This document shows, piece by piece, positions 60,158 through 64,000 of a stretch of DNA of 64,000 bases (its first letter is position 1; the number at the start of each line of letters is the position of its first letter). This stretch comes from DATBHM01 sp963772375. GTDB taxonomy: Bacteria; Actinomycetota; UBA4738; JACQTL01. The position numbers and the translations under genes were made by a program. The stretch covers positions 1,612,001 through 1,676,000 of the forward strand of contig CAVYXG010000001.1 of NCBI GenBank assembly GCA_963772375.1, given 5' to 3'. The notes under the pieces were generated by a model. It was not told the DNA's origin. It worked only from the letters and a program-made list of their open reading frames with translations, and did no database searches.

Positions 60158-60949
60158 GTGCATCCCGAGCCCGGGCCCGATCAGGTCCGCGTCGTCATCG
60201 GTGACGTCCATGCCGCCCCCGGCGGCCTCGAGGCGCTCCTGCGTGAGGTCGGCGCCATCGACGAGGAGGGGAACCGCCTCGACACCCACTTCGTCGCGCA
60301 GCTCGGGGACCTGCTGCACCTCGGGCACCGAACCGCCGAGGCCGACCTCCGGACGCTCGAGCTCGGCACCCGGTGGATCGACCTCCAGATCCTGGGCAAC
60401 CACGAGGGGTTCTACGCCTTCACCCTCGAGAGCTGCTGGTGGGCCGGCATGGCGAGCCCCGACCAGGTCCACCCTGACGTCCTGTCGACGCTCCGGGCGC
60501 AGGCCGCCGAGGGCCGGTGGCACCTCGCGGCGACGATCGACGGCTGGTTGCTCACGCACGCCGGGGTCCACCCTGCCTACCAGTCGGAGCTCGGGGACGG
60601 GGAGGCCACGGCGCTCGAAGGACTCATCTCCCGGTTCGCCCAGCGGCTCGCCGACCATCAACGGATCCCGGTGATCGACTGCTCGGGCCCGGTCCGCGGG
60701 TACGACCCCGCGCCGGGCGGCGTGCTGTGGTGCGACCTCACCGAGATCGAGCCGGTCGCAGGGGACAGCCGGCTGCGCCAGATCGTCGGGCACACGCCGC
60801 AGGCTGCCCCGCGAACCGTGGGTGAGCGGCTGTGGGCGGTCGACGGCGGCGGCGGCAGGAGCGGAAGGGTGTCCGCGCTCGTTCGCCATCCGGGCGACGA
60901 CGGCTGGACGCCGGTGGCGGTCGACGCGCCCGACCCCCGGGTGAGCTGA
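60158..60949 (+). CDS. calcineurin-like metallophosphoesterase
   Basis: 263 aa, GTG start. Metal motifs: VVIGDVHA, VAQLGDLLHLGH, ILGNHEGFY, LLTHAGVHP and QIVGHTPQ. The pattern resembles ApaH/PrpE-type phosphoesterases acting on nucleotides or phosphoproteins. The stop overlaps the DyP start by one base (TGATG). Confidence 0.88.
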   Translation: MHPEPGPDQVRVVIGDVHAAPGGLEALLREVGAIDEEGNRLDTHFVAQLGDLLHLGHRTAEADLRTLELGTRWIDLQILGNHEGFYAFTLESCWWAGMASPDQVHPDVLSTLRAQAAEGRWHLAATIDGWLLTHAGVHPAYQSELGDGEATALEGLISRFAQRLADHQRIPVIDCSGPVRGYDPAPGGVLWCDLTEIEPVAGDSRLRQIVGHTPQAAPRTVGERLWAVDGGGGRSGRVSALVRHPGDDGWTPVAVDAPDPRVS

Positions 60950-61875
60950 TGGACGCGCCCCAGAGCGGGATCTTCGCCCTCGGCACGGCGTCGCACGCCT
61001 ACCTCGAGTTCGGCCTTCGGGAGGGCGCCGACGGGCAGCAGCTCGTGCGGGCCGTCTCGGCGCTCCGCGAGCCGAGGACCACCATGGGCGGGGTCAACCT
61101 CGTCGCCGGATTCCGCCCCGACCTGTGGCGCGCGGTGGCTCCGGACGACATTCCGCTCGGCGTCAGCGGGTTCGACGAGCCCGTGATGGGCTCCGGCGGG
61201 TTCACGATGCCGGCCACGCAGCACGACGCGGTGCTGTGGTTGTCGGGTAGCGCGTACGACGTGGTGTTCGACACCGCCCGGGAGGCGATCGCCGAGCTCG
61301 CGAAGTTCGCCTCGGTGTCCGAGGAGACCTCGAGCTGGCCGTACCGGCACGACCGTGACCTCACTGGGTTCATCGACGGCACCGAGAACCCGACACTGGT
61401 CGACGCGCCCGACGTCGCGCTCGTCCCCGAGGGATCGCCCGGTGCGGGCGGGACCGTCCTGCTCCTCCAGAAGTGGGTCCACGACGCCGCGGCATGGGAG
61501 TCGCTCCCGGTGGCGGACCAGGAACGCGTGATCGGACGCAACAAGGCCGACAGCGTCGAACTCGACGACCGCCCCGCGGACTCCCACGTCGCCGTGACCG
61601 ACCAGGATCGGTTCGGCAAGATCTTCCGCCGGAACATGCCCTTCGGAACCGTGACCGACCACGGCACGATGTTCGTGGGGTTCAGCGCCGAACAGGATCG
61701 TCTGGCCCAGATGCTCAGGAGCATGGCCGGCGCGCTCGACGGGCCGCCGGACGCCCTGACCCGCTTCACCCGTCCGGTGACCGGGGCGTACTACTTCGTC
61801 CCGTCCATCCGCGCACTGGCGAACGCGTCGACGGGCCCGGCCGCAACGAACGGCGTGGCCCCGCCGGAGGCCTGA
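60949..61875 (+). CDS. Dyp-type peroxidase (YfeX/class P-like)
   Basis: 308 aa. The family signature GFIDGTENP contains the distal Asp of GxxDG, and the proximal heme His lies in ADSHVAVTDQDR; the C-terminal half has KIFRRNMPFGTVTDHGTMFVGFSAEQDRLAQML. It is a heme peroxidase of broad substrate range. No encapsulin gene is nearby, so cargo-loading is not indicated. Confidence 0.92.
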   Translation: MDAPQSGIFALGTASHAYLEFGLREGADGQQLVRAVSALREPRTTMGGVNLVAGFRPDLWRAVAPDDIPLGVSGFDEPVMGSGGFTMPATQHDAVLWLSGSAYDVVFDTAREAIAELAKFASVSEETSSWPYRHDRDLTGFIDGTENPTLVDAPDVALVPEGSPGAGGTVLLLQKWVHDAAAWESLPVADQERVIGRNKADSVELDDRPADSHVAVTDQDRFGKIFRRNMPFGTVTDHGTMFVGFSAEQDRLAQMLRSMAGALDGPPDALTRFTRPVTGAYYFVPSIRALANASTGPAATNGVAPPEA

Positions 61876-61969
61876 GACAGTTGTGTCGACAACCCGTTTG
61901 CCTCTCGATGGGGAGTCCCGATAGGGTCGCGCTCCGTACCGACGCATTGCCCGAGAGGGAGGCCACCCC

Positions 61970-62194
61970 ATGCCGGACGCTCGAGCGCCGCACCGAACGA
62001 CCGATCCTCTCGAACGAATCCAGACCGACCTCGCCCGGGAATTCACCGACGTCGACCGGAGGACGCTCGCCACCGTCGCCAGGGAAGCGTTGGCCCGCTA
62101 CGACGGCGCGAAGATCAAGGACTTCGCTCCGGTCCTCGCGTGGCGCGACGCACGCGACCGCCTGCGACAGCGTCAGGCGCCGGCCGCCGGCTGA
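61970..62194 (+). CDS. three-helix bundle dimerisation domain protein
   Basis: 74 aa: IQTDLAREFTDVDRRTLATVAREALARYDGAKIKDFAPVLAWRDARDRLRQ matches a small, actinobacteria-rich family described as three-helix bundle dimerisation proteins (conserved GAKIKDFAPVL). Function unknown; other members often lie beside stress or regulatory genes. An ATG with a GAGAGGGAGG-like ribosome site upstream supports the start. Confidence 0.78.
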   Translation: MPDARAPHRTTDPLERIQTDLAREFTDVDRRTLATVAREALARYDGAKIKDFAPVLAWRDARDRLRQRQAPAAG

Positions 62195-62341
62195 CTCGGC
62201 CCAATACCGTCCCGAGCGCCTCGCCGGGGCGCAATTCGCACCGCTCGAACCGCCGGAGAACGCCCGATCACCCATCGTACCGATGATCGCCGGCCGAACT
62301 GGGCTTCCTGAGGCCACCGGCAGGTGCGTCCGCCGTGGGGA

Positions 62342-62845
62342 CTACTCGTACAGCTCGGTGAGCTCCGCTGCGGAGCGCTCGACCCCTTCGAACCGACGCG
62401 CCCGTTCCTCGGCTGTCATGCCCTCGAGGACGGCGCCGAACACCTCCTCCGCCTGGGCGAAGTGCCCGACGAGCAGCGCGTGGATCCCGTACAGCACTCG
62501 CCGGAGCTCGTTCTGGATGTCGTGGTCCTCGCCGGCCTTCAGGCGGGCGTGAACGGATTCCAGTTCGTCGGTCAGCCGGCCGAGTTGGACATGGCACTGG
62601 TTCATCGCGAGCGACGTCTCCGACCCGTTGGTGGCCTCGCGTACTGCTGGGAACATCAGCCGTCCCTCGGCCACGGCATGAGGAAGGAGGCGGTGGGCGA
62701 GGAAGCCGTGGATCTCGTCGGTTCGCGAGATCAGGGATTCCCTCGGAACACTGCCGACCGAGTCGGCGACCGAGCGAACGGATTCCAGCCACGGCAGGAA
62801 CTGCTCGTGCTCCTCCCGCACCGTCTGCGCGCTCAAACTCATCAC
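62342..62845 (-). CDS. hemerythrin-like domain protein
   Basis: 167 aa, four-helix bundle with His/Glu at the usual di-iron spacing: REEHEQFLPWL, EIHGFLAHRLLPHAVAEGRLMF, CHVQLGRLTDEL and GIHALLVGHFAQAEEVF. It may bind O2, NO or iron in stress defence. The first ATG (62845) is adopted. Confidence 0.85.
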   Translation of the reverse strand: MMSLSAQTVREEHEQFLPWLESVRSVADSVGSVPRESLISRTDEIHGFLAHRLLPHAVAEGRLMFPAVREATNGSETSLAMNQCHVQLGRLTDELESVHARLKAGEDHDIQNELRRVLYGIHALLVGHFAQAEEVFGAVLEGMTAEERARRFEGVERSAAELTELYE

Positions 62846-63165
62846 AGCCTCCTCGCCAACGGGGATCCCGGCACCGCCACGCTAGCCTCGGCGCCTTCTC
62901 GGCCACACCGTCCATCGGCCCGGGACGAGCGGGGCCAATGCCGCCGCCCGTGCGACCAGGGCCCCACGTCCCGTGCTCAGGCCGGGACCGGCGCAAGCGG
63001 AGCCGCGCGAGGTCGATGCCCGAACTGCCGGATCGGCGACGGTGATCACCGGCGAGCACCGGATTTCGGGCGGCCGGAGGAAGGCCCGAGGGCCTCGGGC
63101 CCAACGACTGGTGCCCCACACCGGTCCAGTTGGACCATTGATTCAGAAGGACGAAGGAGGACGAG
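62846..63165. other. 320-base intergenic region without a visible gene
   Basis: Between the hemerythrin start and the OsmC start. ORFs here have no protein-like composition and I see no RNA gene, palindrome or repeat. Bases 63150-63162 carry a strong AAGGAGG ribosome site for the OsmC gene; promoters for both flanking genes must be in this stretch. Confidence 0.6.
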
Positions 63166-63579
63166 ATGACGACGATCACGACTGCATACCGCGGAGACAT
63201 GAACTTCGAGACTGTCCTGGGGACGCACCGACTCCTGGTGGACGTGCCCGCATCCATGGGCGGACACGACCGCGCGCCAACTCCACCCGAGCTCTTCGTT
63301 GCGTCGCTCGGCTCGTGCGTCGCCGCCTTCGTGGCCTCCTACTGCGAGCGGACCGGGCTCGATGACAGCGACCTATCGGTGGACGCGAGCTACGAGAAGG
63401 TCGAGAACCCCACGCGCCTGGTGAATCTCAAGGTCACGATCAAGCTCCCAAACGCCGAATGCGGTGATCGGGTGGCAGCTATCCAGCGGGTCGCGGAGCA
63501 CTGTCCGGTTCACGAGACGGTCGCATCGTTCTCGGGGGTCACCTTCGAGATCCTGGACCGTGGCCGCCTGGCCGCCTAG
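63166..63579 (+). CDS. OsmC family protein
   Basis: 137 aa. The two redox cysteines of the OsmC/Ohr family are in FVASLGSCVAAFVASYCERTGLD and VAEHCPVHETV, and the fold opens with a beta-rich segment and DVPASMGGHDRAPTPPELF. These are thiol-dependent peroxidases reducing organic hydroperoxides. The gene has an excellent ribosome site (AAGGAGG, 7 bases before ATG). Confidence 0.9.
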   Translation: MTTITTAYRGDMNFETVLGTHRLLVDVPASMGGHDRAPTPPELFVASLGSCVAAFVASYCERTGLDDSDLSVDASYEKVENPTRLVNLKVTIKLPNAECGDRVAAIQRVAEHCPVHETVASFSGVTFEILDRGRLAA

Positions 63580-63663
63580 GCTGCCGGCGCCACGGCGCGG
63601 CGTTCGGGGACGAGGTCGTGACGGCGTCTTCGCGTCCGGCCCAAACATCCGTTCCTCAGCTCC

Positions 63664-63972
63664 TCAGGCGCTCCCGAGCACGATGCCGAGCACGATCATG
63701 CACACCACCCCGAGGGCCACCGCGACGAACCGCCAGTCGCGGGCATAGGCCCACCCCGCGGCGAGCAGCAGCGCCCGGAGCACCGGCGTCACGGTGAGGA
63801 TGACCAAGCCGAGCGCCATGAGGCCGCTCGGGTGCACTCCGGTGACGAGGCGCCAGATCTCGCCCGGCCGAACGGGGTGCGCCCGGAGCCGGCTCCGCCC
63901 GATCGCGAGGCCGAGGCCGGCCGCCATGACGACGCACGCGACGAGGACGCCGGTGCGAAGGACCGTCGCCAC
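63664..63972 (-). CDS. DUF1634 membrane protein (N-terminus may lie beyond the window)
   Basis: 102 aa from the GTG at 63972, with three membrane segments (about 5-24, 48-66 and 78-98) and the DUF1634 pattern ATVLRTGVLVACVVMAAGLGLAIG and WRFVAVALGVVCMIVLGIVLG. The frame stays open to the window edge with PHPGLERRIV, which fits the family N-terminus, so the true start is probably outside. DUF1634 genes usually follow a TSUP/permease gene, which would lie to the right. Confidence 0.75.
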   Translation of the reverse strand: MATVLRTGVLVACVVMAAGLGLAIGRSRLRAHPVRPGEIWRLVTGVHPSGLMALGLVILTVTPVLRALLLAAGWAYARDWRFVAVALGVVCMIVLGIVLGSA

Positions 63973-64000
63973 GATCCGCCGCTCGAGGCCCGGATGCGGG

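Overview
The window is GC-rich, uses many GTG starts and is tightly packed with short overlaps between genes. A BldD-family regulator, HxlR, TetR and PucR regulators, a DUF6328 membrane protein, HPPD, a P-type DyP peroxidase and alkyltransferase-like DNA binding all fit a deep-branching, probably environmental member of the Actinomycetota. I saw no rRNA, tRNA, CRISPR array, transposase or integrase.

Layout. (1) 1-6.5 kb: a PucR regulator divergent from gabT, an MFS exporter, a frameshifted lysozyme-like secreted protein, a MerB-like gene interrupted by one in-frame UGA exactly where the catalytic cysteine belongs, and pterin carbinolamine dehydratase. (2) 6.6-20.2 kb: three large secreted beta-helix proteins built as a mosaic of almost identical DNA blocks (beta-helix, PKD array, carbohydrate-binding-like tail), one also carrying a purple-acid-phosphatase-like enzyme; between and after them lie UDP-glucose dehydrogenase, a VanZ-like protein and a DUF1996 secreted protein. 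(3) 20.3-38.3 kb: one minus-strand exopolysaccharide cluster. It begins with a histidine kinase and two LuxR-type response regulators, followed by Wzz, a DegT aminotransferase, an epimerase, an HprK-like kinase, a divergent RtcB-like protein, a Wzy polymerase, a UDP-glucuronate-epimerase-like protein, GT4, a small unknown, a phosphotransferase, a Wzx flippase, PIG-L deacetylase, a priming sugar transferase and a FemAB-like acyltransferase. Most junctions overlap (ATGA, GTGA, TTGA), which implies one co-translated operon. A BldD homologue is divergent from its head. (4) 39-64 kb: mostly ordinary chromosome, with an SLC41-like cation carrier and its PhoU/TrkA_C partner, canonical RtcB, IspH, CorA, an EAL response regulator, acyl-CoA dehydrogenase with TetR, HPPD, a Pit/DUF47 phosphate locus with PHO-box-like repeats beside a decayed PhoX-like gene, DyP peroxidase, hemerythrin, OsmC and a DUF1634 protein at the edge.

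How the parts may work together (inference): UDP-glucose dehydrogenase and the UDP-glucuronate-epimerase-like enzyme would supply uronic acid precursors, the operon would assemble and export a Wzx/Wzy/Wzz-type polymer, and the beta-helix/PKD proteins may bind or remodel it outside the cell. The regulators around it (HK, a canonical RR, an RR lacking its phosphoacceptor, a BldD-like protein, an EAL protein farther away) point to two-component and possibly c-di-GMP control. The strongest candidates for something new are the UGA-containing MerB-like gene with a SECIS-like hairpin, and the HprK-like/RtcB-like pair inside the polysaccharide operon.
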